Shown: positions 25,064 to 32,927 of the stretch, one piece after another
Layout: each line of letters begins with the position of its first letter
How positions within the stretch are numbered: position 1 is the first letter of the stretch
Source: an uncultured Desulfovibrio sp.
GTDB taxonomy: Bacteria; Desulfobacterota; Desulfovibrionia; Desulfovibrionales; Desulfovibrionaceae
Length of the DNA stretch: 64,000 nucleotides
Assembly: GCA_937926875.1 (NCBI GenBank)
Contig: CALBAX010000043.1
Span: forward strand, 3,092-67,091
Reading direction: 5' to 3'
Notes under the pieces: model-generated
Told to the model about the DNA's origin: nothing
Database searches by the model: none
The model's input: the letters and a program-made list of their open reading frames with translations, nothing else
Made by a program: the position numbers and the translations under genes

Positions 25064-25744
25064 ATGTCCGCCGCCCCTTCCGGGTCCCTGCCACCACTCA
25101 GTGAAGAAGAACGCGCCATCTTTGCCAATGCCATCCGGCAGGCCCGCATGCTGCAACGGACCCTGGGGCCGCTGTGCGAGGTCGCCATCCATGATTTCCG
25201 CGATCTCGACCACTCCCTCGTCCATCTGGAAGGCAGCCTCACCGGGCGCAAGCTGGGCGCGCCCATCACCAACATCGTGGTCAAGGCTTGGCGCCAGCAG
25301 GGCGACAGCGTGGCGGACATCGTGGGCTATCCTTCATCCACGCCGGGCGGCAAGTCCCTCAAATCCTCCACTTCGTTCCTGCGCAGGGCCGACGGCCGGG
25401 TCATCGGCGCCTTCTGCATGAACATCGACCTTTCCGACCTGCTGCACTTCCAGGCCGTGCTGCACCCCCTGCTGCACGTGGATCCGCTGGAACGCGATGT
25501 GAGCGAGACCTTTGCCGCCTGCACCGGCGATACCAGCCTTGCCATCCTCGAGGCGGCCATCCGGCGCGCCGGCAAGCACCCCTCCCTCATGAACCGCGAG
25601 GAAAAAAAGGACTTCATCCGCATCCTCGACGAAGAAGGCGCCTTCCTCATCAAGGGCGTGGTCCAGCATGTGGCCAAGGAGATGCAGGTCTCCATCTACA
25701 CGGTGTACAATTATATGCGCCAAATCAAGAAAGATAATGATTAG
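25064..25744 (+). CDS. YheO-like PAS/HTH transcriptional regulator
   Basis: The 226-residue protein has the two parts of the YheO family. The N-terminal PAS-like domain (about 30-140) includes LGPLCEVAIHDFRDLDHSLVHLEG, SLTGRKLGAPITNIV and GRVIGAFCMNIDLS. The C-terminal helix-turn-helix (about 165-226) ends in EEGAFLIKGVVQHVAKEMQVSIYTVYNYMRQIK. GAGG at 25055-25058 precedes the ATG. The adjacent L-serine dehydratase and transporter genes on the same strand are the likely targets, as related regulators often control amino-acid dehydratases. The ligand is unknown. Confidence 0.85.
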   Translation: MSAAPSGSLPPLSEEERAIFANAIRQARMLQRTLGPLCEVAIHDFRDLDHSLVHLEGSLTGRKLGAPITNIVVKAWRQQGDSVADIVGYPSSTPGGKSLKSSTSFLRRADGRVIGAFCMNIDLSDLLHFQAVLHPLLHVDPLERDVSETFAACTGDTSLAILEAAIRRAGKHPSLMNREEKKDFIRILDEEGAFLIKGVVQHVAKEMQVSIYTVYNYMRQIKKDND

Positions 25745-25780
25745 CCTTACTCTTTAAAATATTTTTTAAATTAAAAAATA

Positions 25781-25816
25781 TTGACACATCCCCGTACTCA
25801 AGGCAAAAGGGGATGT
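25781..25816 (+). promoter_or_regulatory. Candidate sdaA promoter -35 and overlapping inverted repeat
   Basis: TTGACA at 25781-25786 lies in a strongly AT-rich run. It overlaps ACATCCCC (25785-25792), which repeats inverted as GGGGATGT at 25809-25816. A regulator bound to this palindrome would block or contact RNA polymerase. No good -10 was identified. Confidence 0.35.
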
Positions 25817-25932
25817 GCTGCAATGGGGCGCAGCCCCTGTCCCCTTCCTCTCCCTCCCCGGTGCGCTCCGCGCCCGCCCCGCGCCAGGCCTGCACCTGCG
25901 GCCAGCACAGCCATCCCACACAAGGAGACGCC

Positions 25933-27339
25933 ATGACTCCCACGCACAAGCCCCTGACGGCCCTGCACGTCCGTCCGGCTATCGAGACCTCGCTCTTCGA
26001 CTTTTTCAAGATCGGCCCCGGCCCTTCCAGCTCCCACACCATCGGCCCCATGCGCGCCGGGCATGACTTCATCCAGCGCTGTGATGCCCTCGACCCTGAC
26101 CTGGTACGCCGCGCCGCCCGCATCCATGTGGTGCTGCTGGGCTCGCTGAGCGCCACGGGCATGGGCCACGGCACCAATACCGCCGTGCTGGCCGGCCTGC
26201 TGCGCACCAGCCCCGAGACCTGTCCTGCGGGGCTCCTGGACAAGCTGGGCCGCGAAGCCGACGCCCGGCACGAGCTGCGCATCCGCGACGTCCTTTTGCA
26301 GGTGGGCCTTGCCGACATCGAACACGGCCCCATCATCCATGACGCCCCCTACAGCAACACCCTGCTCGTCAGCCTTGAGGATGCCGACGGCCAGGCCCTG
26401 TTCAGCATGGAATACTATTCCGTGGGCGGCGGCTTCATCCAGTGGAAGGGCTGGACCCCGCCCGAACGCGGCAAGCCCGTACATCCCTACGGCACCATGC
26501 GCCAGCTGCGCGAACAGCTGGCCAGGACCGGCCTGACCCTGCACGAACTGATCCTGGACAACGAGAGCGCCATCACCGGCATGTCCCGTCCGGACATCTT
26601 CCAGAACCTGGAGCAGATCATGGAATCCATGTATGCCAGTGTGCGCCGCGGCCTGGAGGCCGAAGGCCGGCTGCCCGGCACCCTGGGCGTGTGGCGCAAG
26701 GGCCATACCCTGCTGGAGCGTGCCCGCCAGATGCCCCTGGCCGTGGATCGCTTCCTGGGCCAGGTCAATGCCTATGCCTTTGCCGTGGCCGAGGAGAACG
26801 CCTCGGGCGGCGTCATCGTCACCGCGCCCACCTGCGGGGCCGCAGGCGTCATGCCCGCCCTGCTCTACGCCATGCGCTACAACATGAACATCGGCGACCG
26901 GGCCCTGCGCGAAGGGGTGCTGGCCTCGGCGGCCGTGGGCTTTCTGGCCAAGCACAACGCCGGCATAGCCGGTGCCGAGGTGGGCTGCCAGGGCGAAGTG
27001 GGCGTGGCCTCCAGCATGGCCGCCGCCATGCTGGCCCATGCGCGCGGTTACGCCGTGGATGTGGTGGAGAACGCCGCCGAAGTGGCCCTGGAACACCATC
27101 TGGGGCTGACCTGCGACCCCGTGGGCGGCTATGTGCAGATCCCCTGCATCGAGCGCAACGCCGTGGGCGCCATCAAGGCCTACAATGCCTGCCTGCTGGC
27201 CACCTGCGAGAAGGCCTCGCAGCACATGGTCAGCCTGGACGCCGTCATCATGGCCATGAACGAGACCGGCCGCGAGATGAACGCCAAATTCAAGGAAACC
27301 AGCGAAGGCGGCCTGGCCGTCAGCCTGGTGGAATGCTGA
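25933..27339 (+). CDS. sdaA: L-serine dehydratase (iron-sulfur type, single chain)
   Basis: It deaminates L-serine to pyruvate and ammonia using a 4Fe-4S cluster. The 468-residue length fits single-chain SdaA/SdaB (about 455). The N-terminal family block SLFDFFKIGPGPSSSHTIGPMRAG is present, as are the cluster cysteines in APTCGAAGVMPA, LTCDPVGGYVQIPC (two cysteines eleven apart) and a C-terminal Cys. AAGGAG at 25922 sets the start. A serine transporter follows on the same strand 160 bases on, and a YheO-like regulator precedes it, making a serine utilisation module that feeds pyruvate to sulfate reduction or fermentation. Confidence 0.95.
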   Translation: MTPTHKPLTALHVRPAIETSLFDFFKIGPGPSSSHTIGPMRAGHDFIQRCDALDPDLVRRAARIHVVLLGSLSATGMGHGTNTAVLAGLLRTSPETCPAGLLDKLGREADARHELRIRDVLLQVGLADIEHGPIIHDAPYSNTLLVSLEDADGQALFSMEYYSVGGGFIQWKGWTPPERGKPVHPYGTMRQLREQLARTGLTLHELILDNESAITGMSRPDIFQNLEQIMESMYASVRRGLEAEGRLPGTLGVWRKGHTLLERARQMPLAVDRFLGQVNAYAFAVAEENASGGVIVTAPTCGAAGVMPALLYAMRYNMNIGDRALREGVLASAAVGFLAKHNAGIAGAEVGCQGEVGVASSMAAAMLAHARGYAVDVVENAAEVALEHHLGLTCDPVGGYVQIPCIERNAVGAIKAYNACLLATCEKASQHMVSLDAVIMAMNETGREMNAKFKETSEGGLAVSLVEC

Positions 27340-27500
27340 CCGGGAGCCGCGCGCTCCCGCGGGGCCGTCTTTGTCCATCCGGCGAAGGCGGCCCCTTCCG
27401 TCCCCGGACAGGAACAGGGACGGCACCCGCCGCTGCCGGACACCCCGCATAAGGCCCTGTTCCCCTGCCTCTCCAATCTTTTCACCCTCAAGGAACCTTC

Positions 27501-28760
27501 ATGGCACAGACCCCTGAAACCGGCCATGCCGCCTCCGGCCGCTGGACGAAATTCGATGTCGTCTGGATGCTCAACCTCTTCGGCACCGCGGTGGGCGCGG
27601 GCATCCTCTTCCTGCCCATCAATGCGGGCATGTCCGGCATCTGGCCCCTGGTCGTCATCACCCTGCTGGTGGGCCCCATGACCTATTTCGCCCACCGGGG
27701 CCTGGCCCGCTTCGTGCTGTCCTCCTCCCGCGCCGACAACGACATCACCGCCGTGGTGGAGGAACACTTCGGCCTTTCCGCAGGCAAACTCATCACCCTG
27801 CTCTATTTCTTCGCCATCTATCCCATCCTGCTCATCTATGCCGTGGGCATCACCAACACGGTGGAATCCTTCATCGTCAACCAGCTGCACATGGCCGCGC
27901 CGCCGCGCCTGCTGCTTTCCGGCGTGCTGGTGGCGGCCCTGATGGCCGTCATCCTGGTGGGCGAGAACTTCATGCTCAAATTCAACGAGTGGCTGGTCTA
28001 CCCCCTGTGCGCCATCCTCTTCTGCCTGTCGCTCTACCTCATCCCGCACTGGAACACCTCTTCACTGGGGCAGATGCCTGATGCCGGCAGCTTCCTGGGC
28101 ACCCTCTGGCTCACCCTGCCAGTGCTGGTCTTCGCCTTCAACCATTCGCCCGCCATCTCCTCCTTTGCCCTGGCCCAGCGCCGCCAGTACGGCGACATGG
28201 CCGAACAGAAGGCCTCCCGGACCCTGCGCGGCACGGCCTGTATCCTGGTGCTCTTCGTCATGGCCTTCGTCTTCAGCTGCGTGCTCAGCCTCAGCCCCGC
28301 CCAGCTGGTGGAGGCCAAGGCCCAGAACATCCCCGTGCTCTCCTATCTGGCCAACCAGTTCGACAATCCCTTCATCTCCTGGTTCGGCCCGCTCATCGCC
28401 TTCCTGGCCATCGGCAGTTCGTTCTTCGGCCACTATCTGGGTGCCCGCGAAGGCCTGCACGGCATCCTGGTCCAGATGTCCTCCACCCCCGAGACCACGG
28501 CCACCTCGCGCAGCGTGCGCACCGGCATCGCCCTGTTCTTCTTCGTGACCCTCTGGCTGGCCGGCTGGCTCAACCCCGGCATCCTGGACATCATCGAGTC
28601 CCTCAGCGGCCCGGTCATCGCCATGATCCTGTTCATCATGCCCATGTACGCCGTGCACAAGATCCCGGCCATGAGCCGCTACCGTGGCCAGTGGAGCAAT
28701 GCCTTCGTGCTGGCCGCCGGTTGCGTGGCCATCTCTTCCCTGCTCTACAAGCTGTTCTGA
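27501..28760 (+). CDS. sdaC: Serine/threonine transporter of the HAAAP family (SdaC-like)
   Basis: The 419-residue membrane protein has about eleven hydrophobic segments and the family opening WMLNLFGTAVGAGILFLPINAG, then VFAFNHSPAISSFALAQR, and FGPLIAFLAIGSSFFGHYLGAREGLHG. SdaC relatives are proton-coupled serine importers. AAGGAACC precedes the ATG. Neighbouring sdaA gives the substrate assignment. A terminator with seven T residues follows. Confidence 0.88.
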   Translation: MAQTPETGHAASGRWTKFDVVWMLNLFGTAVGAGILFLPINAGMSGIWPLVVITLLVGPMTYFAHRGLARFVLSSSRADNDITAVVEEHFGLSAGKLITLLYFFAIYPILLIYAVGITNTVESFIVNQLHMAAPPRLLLSGVLVAALMAVILVGENFMLKFNEWLVYPLCAILFCLSLYLIPHWNTSSLGQMPDAGSFLGTLWLTLPVLVFAFNHSPAISSFALAQRRQYGDMAEQKASRTLRGTACILVLFVMAFVFSCVLSLSPAQLVEAKAQNIPVLSYLANQFDNPFISWFGPLIAFLAIGSSFFGHYLGAREGLHGILVQMSSTPETTATSRSVRTGIALFFFVTLWLAGWLNPGILDIIESLSGPVIAMILFIMPMYAVHKIPAMSRYRGQWSNAFVLAAGCVAISSLLYKLF

Positions 28761-28792
28761 TCCTGCGCGCCGCGTCCCTGAAACAACACCAG

Positions 28793-28828
28793 ACGTCCGC
28801 CGGTCTCCATGCCGGTGGACGTTTTTTT
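28793..28828 (+). terminator. Terminator of the serine module
   Basis: An 11-bp stem ACGTCCGCCGG / CCGGTGGACGT with one G-T pair and an eight-base loop is followed by seven T residues. Confidence 0.9.
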
Positions 28829-29706
28829 GTGCGCCGGACTGCCGCAGGCGATGCGGCCCGCGCGTGACCTGCCCGCCCTCCACCACACAGCAGGCGGACA
28901 GCGCACGGCGTCTCCGCAATAAGAAAGAAGGATGGGAAGGAGAGGAACGGCGAACTCCTGCGGAAGGCATCGCACCGTTCCAGCTGTGACGGCACGACGG
29001 TGCGGGATCATGGCCAAGGACGTGGAGCGTACGGAAGGAGCAAGGCGGTGACACCGGGCCTGCCAAAAGCTGCCGGGAAGCAGGCGTATCGGCAGGCCAC
29101 CCCGCACACGAAGGGCAGCCCGTCCCTGCCGGCCGGGCTCCGTGGCCGGGCATCGGAGGGCTGCCGCGCCATCGAAGACAGGGACGCAGAGAGGGAGAAC
29201 TCTTCTCCCCTGTCTTGTGTCCGGCAAAGCGGGCTGCCATGACACAGTGCAGGCCTGTCCCGCCCCTTGGGCAGACCATGCCACCGGAGAGAAGAAAGGC
29301 AGACCGGACGGACGCCAGGGGCAGCGGACAAAAAAGACGACCGGCTGCCCAGGGGGAGGGGCAGCCGGCCAAAGAGGGAGGATGTTCTGATGGTTAGAGG
29401 TTATGGTGAAGGAGGAGGATGCTCTTGTGAGCCCCGGCAGGACCAAGGGGGATTGCCCTGCCGGATATGTTGTCCGCCTAAGGCGGGGAGGGGCGATCTC
29501 AGGAGTAAAATCTGCCTTTCTCGGGAAGGCCCGGCCGGAGCCAGGGGAATCCCCGGCCGGGGTAGAAGTTCCAGAGGACTGCATTTTGTAGAGCGGGAGC
29601 TCCGGTTAAAGGTGGCTGTCAAAGGAGGTTGCTGTTTTCGGGAGCCTGGCCGGCAGGAGGAGCTTCCGGCCAGATATTTCTTTCTGCCGTTGGCAGGGAT
29701 CAGCTC
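28829..29706. other. 878-bp intergenic region with several hairpins, no supported gene
   Basis: Neither strand shows a frame with a ribosome site and normal codon use. Several GC-rich inverted repeats occur: CCGGCTGCCC/GGGCAGCCGG (29341-29368), CCGGCAGG/CCTGCCGG (about 29434-29466) and CTGGCCGG/CCGGCCAG (29646-29673). The plus strand from about 29370 to 29640 is purine-rich. It may be a long 3' untranslated region of the leftward ZraP-like gene or contain a small RNA. Confidence 0.4.
29329..29368 (-). terminator. Candidate leftward terminator
   Basis: Ten-bp stem CCGGCTGCCC/GGGCAGCCGG with an eight-base loop. Read leftward the stem is followed by TCGTCTTTTTT. It would end a transcript coming from the ZraP-like gene 340 bases away, implying a long 3' region. 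Confidence 0.5.
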
Positions 29707-30291
29707 TTAGTAGTGACCGCGATAGGGGCCGTCGTAGCAGCTGGCGTCACCGCGGGGACCGTCACCGCGAGGACCGTCAAAGGCGGGGCCGCGATCGCCA
29801 CGGGGACCACGGGGGCCACGGGGGCCGCAGGGAGCGTCCTTGAAGCCTTCCGGCACGCCCACTTCGGCAGCCAGCTTGTCGCCCAGAGCGTCATGCAGGT
29901 CGGCCATCTCATTGCGCAGGCGGGTCATTTCGGTAGCGGCCTCGCGCACGGCCTTCACATCGGGATTGGTGGCGTTTTCCAAAGCCCGCAGTTCCTGGCG
30001 CTTGACATAGATGCTGTCGCGCAGCTGCTCCATACGGGGGGCGAATTCTTCCATGATCTTGTCGAACTTGGCACGCTGCGCGTCCGACATGGCCCGGTAA
30101 CCCCAGCCACGGGCGTGGCCGTGATGTCCCCAGCCGCCTTCCCAGCAGCCGCCGTCGCCGTAACCGTAACAGGGACCGTAACCGTTGCCCTGGCCGCGAT
30201 GGTGGGGACCGGCGAAAGCGTCAGAGGCCATGGTTCCGCCGATGAGGGCAGCAGCCAGCAGGGCAGGGATCATAACGCGGGAAGTCTTCAT
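29707..30291 (-). CDS. ZraP/Spy/CpxP-like periplasmic protein with collagen-like tail
   Basis: The 194-residue protein has a signal peptide (MKTSRVMIPALLAAALIGGT, cleavage after AFA near residue 27). A Gly/His/Tyr/Cys-rich segment follows (GPHHRGQGNGYGPCYGYGDGG, then GWGHHGHARGWGYR) and suits metal binding. The LTXXQ-like helical core is YRAMSDAQRAKFDKIMEEFA to ALGDKLAAEVGV. The tail is GPR/GD repeat (GPRGPRGPRGDRGPAFDGPR). ZraP is a zinc-binding periplasmic chaperone that feeds back on ZraS. AAGGAG precedes the ATG. A sigma-54 promoter sits 75 bases upstream, and zraSR lie just beyond, so ZraR control is likely. Confidence 0.82.
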   Translation of the reverse strand: MKTSRVMIPALLAAALIGGTMASDAFAGPHHRGQGNGYGPCYGYGDGGCWEGGWGHHGHARGWGYRAMSDAQRAKFDKIMEEFAPRMEQLRDSIYVKRQELRALENATNPDVKAVREAATEMTRLRNEMADLHDALGDKLAAEVGVPEGFKDAPCGPRGPRGPRGDRGPAFDGPRGDGPRGDASCYDGPYRGHY

Positions 30292-30365
30292 ATATATGCT
30301 CCTTTGGCTCTTTTCAGAGCGGGATATCTTTGGGCTTTGGGTCTTGCCCTTTGTGCTCTGGATAT

Positions 30366-30382
30366 AGCAACCCTCGTGCCAA
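30366..30382 (-). promoter_or_regulatory. Sigma-54 (-24/-12) promoter of the ZraP-like gene
   Basis: Read on the complement: TTGGCACGAGGGTTGCT, which matches the consensus TGGCACG-N4-TTGCW with the GG and GC dinucleotides ten bases apart. It lies about 75 bases upstream of the ATG in an AT-rich region. The activator is probably the NtrC-type ZraR encoded at 32.9 kb. Confidence 0.85.
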
Positions 30383-30571
30383 ATATTATTTTTAAATATA
30401 AATCAATATATTATAATTCAAACCTTGCAAAATTCCTTTTTCCGGCTGTCCGGCGGGCGCTCCGGTTGTCCAGTTTTTATGCAGCGGGCCGGCAGACCTG
30501 GTCAAAAATTATACAGCAGACAAATTTTCATACACCCCTGCCGTACCGCCCTCCAACCCGGGGCCAGAGCA

Positions 30572-30597
30572 CAAAAAAAGCCCCGCCTGAGCGGGGC
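30572..30597 (-). terminator. Terminator of the second ZraP-like gene
   Basis: Seven-bp GC stem GCCCCGC/GCGGGGC with a four-base loop; read leftward it is followed by seven T residues. It isolates this gene from the sigma-54-driven gene downstream. Confidence 0.88.
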
Positions 30598-30624
30598 GTG
30601 GATGCTTCCAGAGGGCTGCAAGGG

Positions 30625-31101
30625 TTACGGGCAGGGTTCGAGGCTTTCCTGCAAGGAATAGGTATGGATCACGTCCTGCCGGATCATGCTGTTGCAGCCC
30701 CGGCTCTTGCCGGCACGGCGAAAACTCACGCCCACCTCGTCCAGCAGGCGGCCCTCCAGTTGTGCAAGCTGCAGGCGCAGACGGTCGCGCAGGGCCTGCA
30801 GCTCCCAGCCAAGGCGGGAAAGCGTCTCGGCGGAGGAATCCTCCGCGTAGTCGAAACGGGCCAGCTCTTCCCGTTTCTGGCGTATGCGCCAGCGGGTGTC
30901 CTCGATGGCGGGACGGGCTTCCTCAAGGATGGCGCGAGCCTTGACCTGCTGGTCTTCGGGCAGGCTCTGGAGCCACTGGTCCACATTGCGGTAGCCGCGC
31001 GACCCGTGACCGCCGCCGTGATGCCCTCCGGCAGCAACCATGAGCGGCAGCAGCAGGAGCGATGTCATGACCAGACCACTGACAACTATATTCTTCCACA
31101 T
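30625..31101 (-). CDS. Second ZraP/CpxP-like periplasmic protein
   Basis: A 158-residue protein with a signal peptide (MWKNIVVSGLVMTSLLLLPLMVAAG) and a short His/Gly metal-type patch (GGHHGGGHGSRGYR). The helical core WLQSLPEDQQVKARAILEEA, then WRIRQKREELARFDYAED and LRDRLRLQLAQLEGRLLDEVG, follows the same heptad layout as its neighbour and includes the similar C-terminal DEVGV block. The first four residues and RBS (AAGG) set the start; the frame stays open further upstream but without a better signal. It diverges from zraS. It lacks the collagen-like tail. Both proteins likely report on envelope or metal stress to ZraS. Confidence 0.75.
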   Translation of the reverse strand: MWKNIVVSGLVMTSLLLLPLMVAAGGHHGGGHGSRGYRNVDQWLQSLPEDQQVKARAILEEARPAIEDTRWRIRQKREELARFDYAEDSSAETLSRLGWELQALRDRLRLQLAQLEGRLLDEVGVSFRRAGKSRGCNSMIRQDVIHTYSLQESLEPCP

Positions 31102-31248
31102 AGGCAAACCTTGTTCTGTTGGGCCATGCTTCTGGCATATCAAGCCTGTGTCCGCGGCGCAAGGAAAAGGCCGCAGGCAGGCCGTGGCACTTTTTTCGTC
31201 TTTCCCTGTCGTTGCAAAAAACATGCAAGCCAAATATCCGACAGCAAG

Positions 31249-31277
31249 GTGACAGGTGCCCCAACCATGCTTATAGT
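31249..31277 (+). promoter_or_regulatory. Sigma-70-type promoter of zraSR
   Basis: GTGACA (31249-31254) and TATAGT (31272-31277) are separated by 17 bases. Transcription would start around 31284, the very ATG of zraS, so the transcript may be leaderless or the true start may be a later ATG. Confidence 0.55.
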
Positions 31278-31283
31278 GCAGGC

Positions 31284-32927
31284 ATGAACTTTTTCCGACG
31301 CTGCCTCTCCGCTGCTGCCGCCCTGCTGGATCCCCGTCGCCACCGCCTGGCCCGTGCCGCCAAGCGCTCCTGCCAGACGCCGGGGCCTGCCGCGTCCGGC
31401 CAAAGCAACGGCGGCATGGTGGCCAATGACCAGGCCGCGCGCGAGAACGACTGCTCGCAGGCCCGCTCACAGCTGGCGCAGCAGCAGAACACTCCACTGG
31501 GCCTGCTGCTGGGCGGGACGGCCTTCGTCCTCATCCTGCTGGTCACCCTGCTGGCTCTGGCCTCCATCGAACGCAACGAACGCGCCATGTCGCGCCTGCT
31601 GGCGGAAAAAGGCAGTTCCCTGATCATGGCCTTCGAGAGCATGCTGCGCACCAGCATGCGCGGCGAGGCGCGCGTGCGCCTGCAGATCCTGCTCACGGAG
31701 ATGGCCAGCACCTCGGACGTACAGTTCATCGCCGTCACCATGCCCGACGGCACCATCCTGGCCCACAGCAACGGCAACCGTCTGGGCGAGATCCTGCGCA
31801 TCGACGGCGAAGAGGCCGACGAAAAAGCCATGAAGATGCTGGCCCCCGGCAGCCAGACGCGTTCCGCCATCCTCAATATGGAAGGCCAGCGCGTGTTCGT
31901 GGTCTACCGCTATTTCATGCAGCCCCCGAAGGGGCAGGAGCTGCCGCCGGGCCTGCCGCAACCCGTCATCTTCCTGGGCCTCGACCTTTCGCCGTTCGAG
32001 ATCACCCGCAGCCAGGACAGGGACCACGTCTTCATGCTGGCCGGGGTGGCCATGCTGGTGGGCCTGGCCTGTCTGCTGGCCCTGTACTATGCGCAGCGCG
32101 CCCGCGAGTCCCGCCGCCGCCAGCGCCGGGCCGAAGGCGAGATCCGCCGCCTGGAAGAAGAGATCCGCCGCAAGGAGAAGCTGGCCGCCGTGGGCACCCT
32201 TGCCGCCGGGGTGGCCCACGAGATCCGCAACCCGCTCAGCTCCATCAAGGGCTACGCCACCTACTTCGGCATGCGCTTCCCCGAAGGCAGCGAGGACCGC
32301 AAGGCTGCGGGCGTCATGGTGCGCGAGGTGGAACGCCTCAACCGTGTCATCAGCGAGCTCATCGGGCTCTCGCGCCCCAGTGACGTGCGTCCCGTGGCCG
32401 CTCCGCTGGAAGACAGCGTGGCCCATGTGCTGCGCCTCATCGCCCAGGATGCCGAAAAACGCGGCGTCCGGCTGGTGAACAGCGTCCCGGCCGACCTGCC
32501 TCCGGCCCGCATGGACCCCGACAGGCTGGGGCAGGCCCTGCTCAACATCTGCCTCAATGCCCTGGACGCCATGCCCGGCGGCGGCACCCTGACCCTGGGC
32601 TGTACGGTGGAGAAGCAGCATCTTGTCCTCTCGGTCACGGATACCGGGCAGGGCATCGCGCCCGAGAACCTCAACCACATCTTCGACCCCTATTTCACCA
32701 CCAAGGGGCACGGCACGGGCCTGGGGCTGGCCACCGTCCACAAGATCGTGGAAGCGCTCGACGGCGAAGTCTATGTACGATCCCGTCAGGCCACGGCGGA
32801 CACGCCCGGCCAGACCACGTTTTTCATACGCCTGCCGCAGGCCGGCAAGGCAGCGGGCCATCCGGCGGACGGCCCGCACAGACAGGCCGGGGAGCCTGCC
32901 GCCAACAGGCAGAAGGGGGAGGATTAG
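31284..32927 (+). CDS. zraS: Sensor histidine kinase, ZraS-like
   Basis: The predicted 547-residue kinase has a cytoplasmic N-tail, a first membrane helix (LGLLLGGTAFVLILLVTLLALA), a periplasmic sensor of about 170 residues (PDGTILAHSNGNRLGEIL), a second helix (VFMLAGVAMLVGLACLLALYYAQ), and a coiled linker. The HisKA box GVAHEIRNPLSSIKGYA carries the phosphorylated histidine, and the ATPase N, G1 and G2 boxes are NICLNALDAMP, DTGQGI and GTGLGLATV. No HAMP domain is seen. The start is doubtful: the ATG coincides with the predicted transcription start and has no ribosome site; ATG at 31416 is an alternative. Its GTG-started partner gene follows without a gap. Confidence 0.85.
   Translation: MNFFRRCLSAAAALLDPRRHRLARAAKRSCQTPGPAASGQSNGGMVANDQAARENDCSQARSQLAQQQNTPLGLLLGGTAFVLILLVTLLALASIERNERAMSRLLAEKGSSLIMAFESMLRTSMRGEARVRLQILLTEMASTSDVQFIAVTMPDGTILAHSNGNRLGEILRIDGEEADEKAMKMLAPGSQTRSAILNMEGQRVFVVYRYFMQPPKGQELPPGLPQPVIFLGLDLSPFEITRSQDRDHVFMLAGVAMLVGLACLLALYYAQRARESRRRQRRAEGEIRRLEEEIRRKEKLAAVGTLAAGVAHEIRNPLSSIKGYATYFGMRFPEGSEDRKAAGVMVREVERLNRVISELIGLSRPSDVRPVAAPLEDSVAHVLRLIAQDAEKRGVRLVNSVPADLPPARMDPDRLGQALLNICLNALDAMPGGGTLTLGCTVEKQHLVLSVTDTGQGIAPENLNHIFDPYFTTKGHGTGLGLATVHKIVEALDGEVYVRSRQATADTPGQTTFFIRLPQAGKAAGHPADGPHRQAGEPAANRQKGED

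Noticed and set aside
28745..29584. 279-codon minus-strand frame in the gap after the serine transporter
   Set aside because: It overlaps the end of sdaC and its terminator, has Pro/Arg/Ser-biased random composition and no ribosome site or motif.
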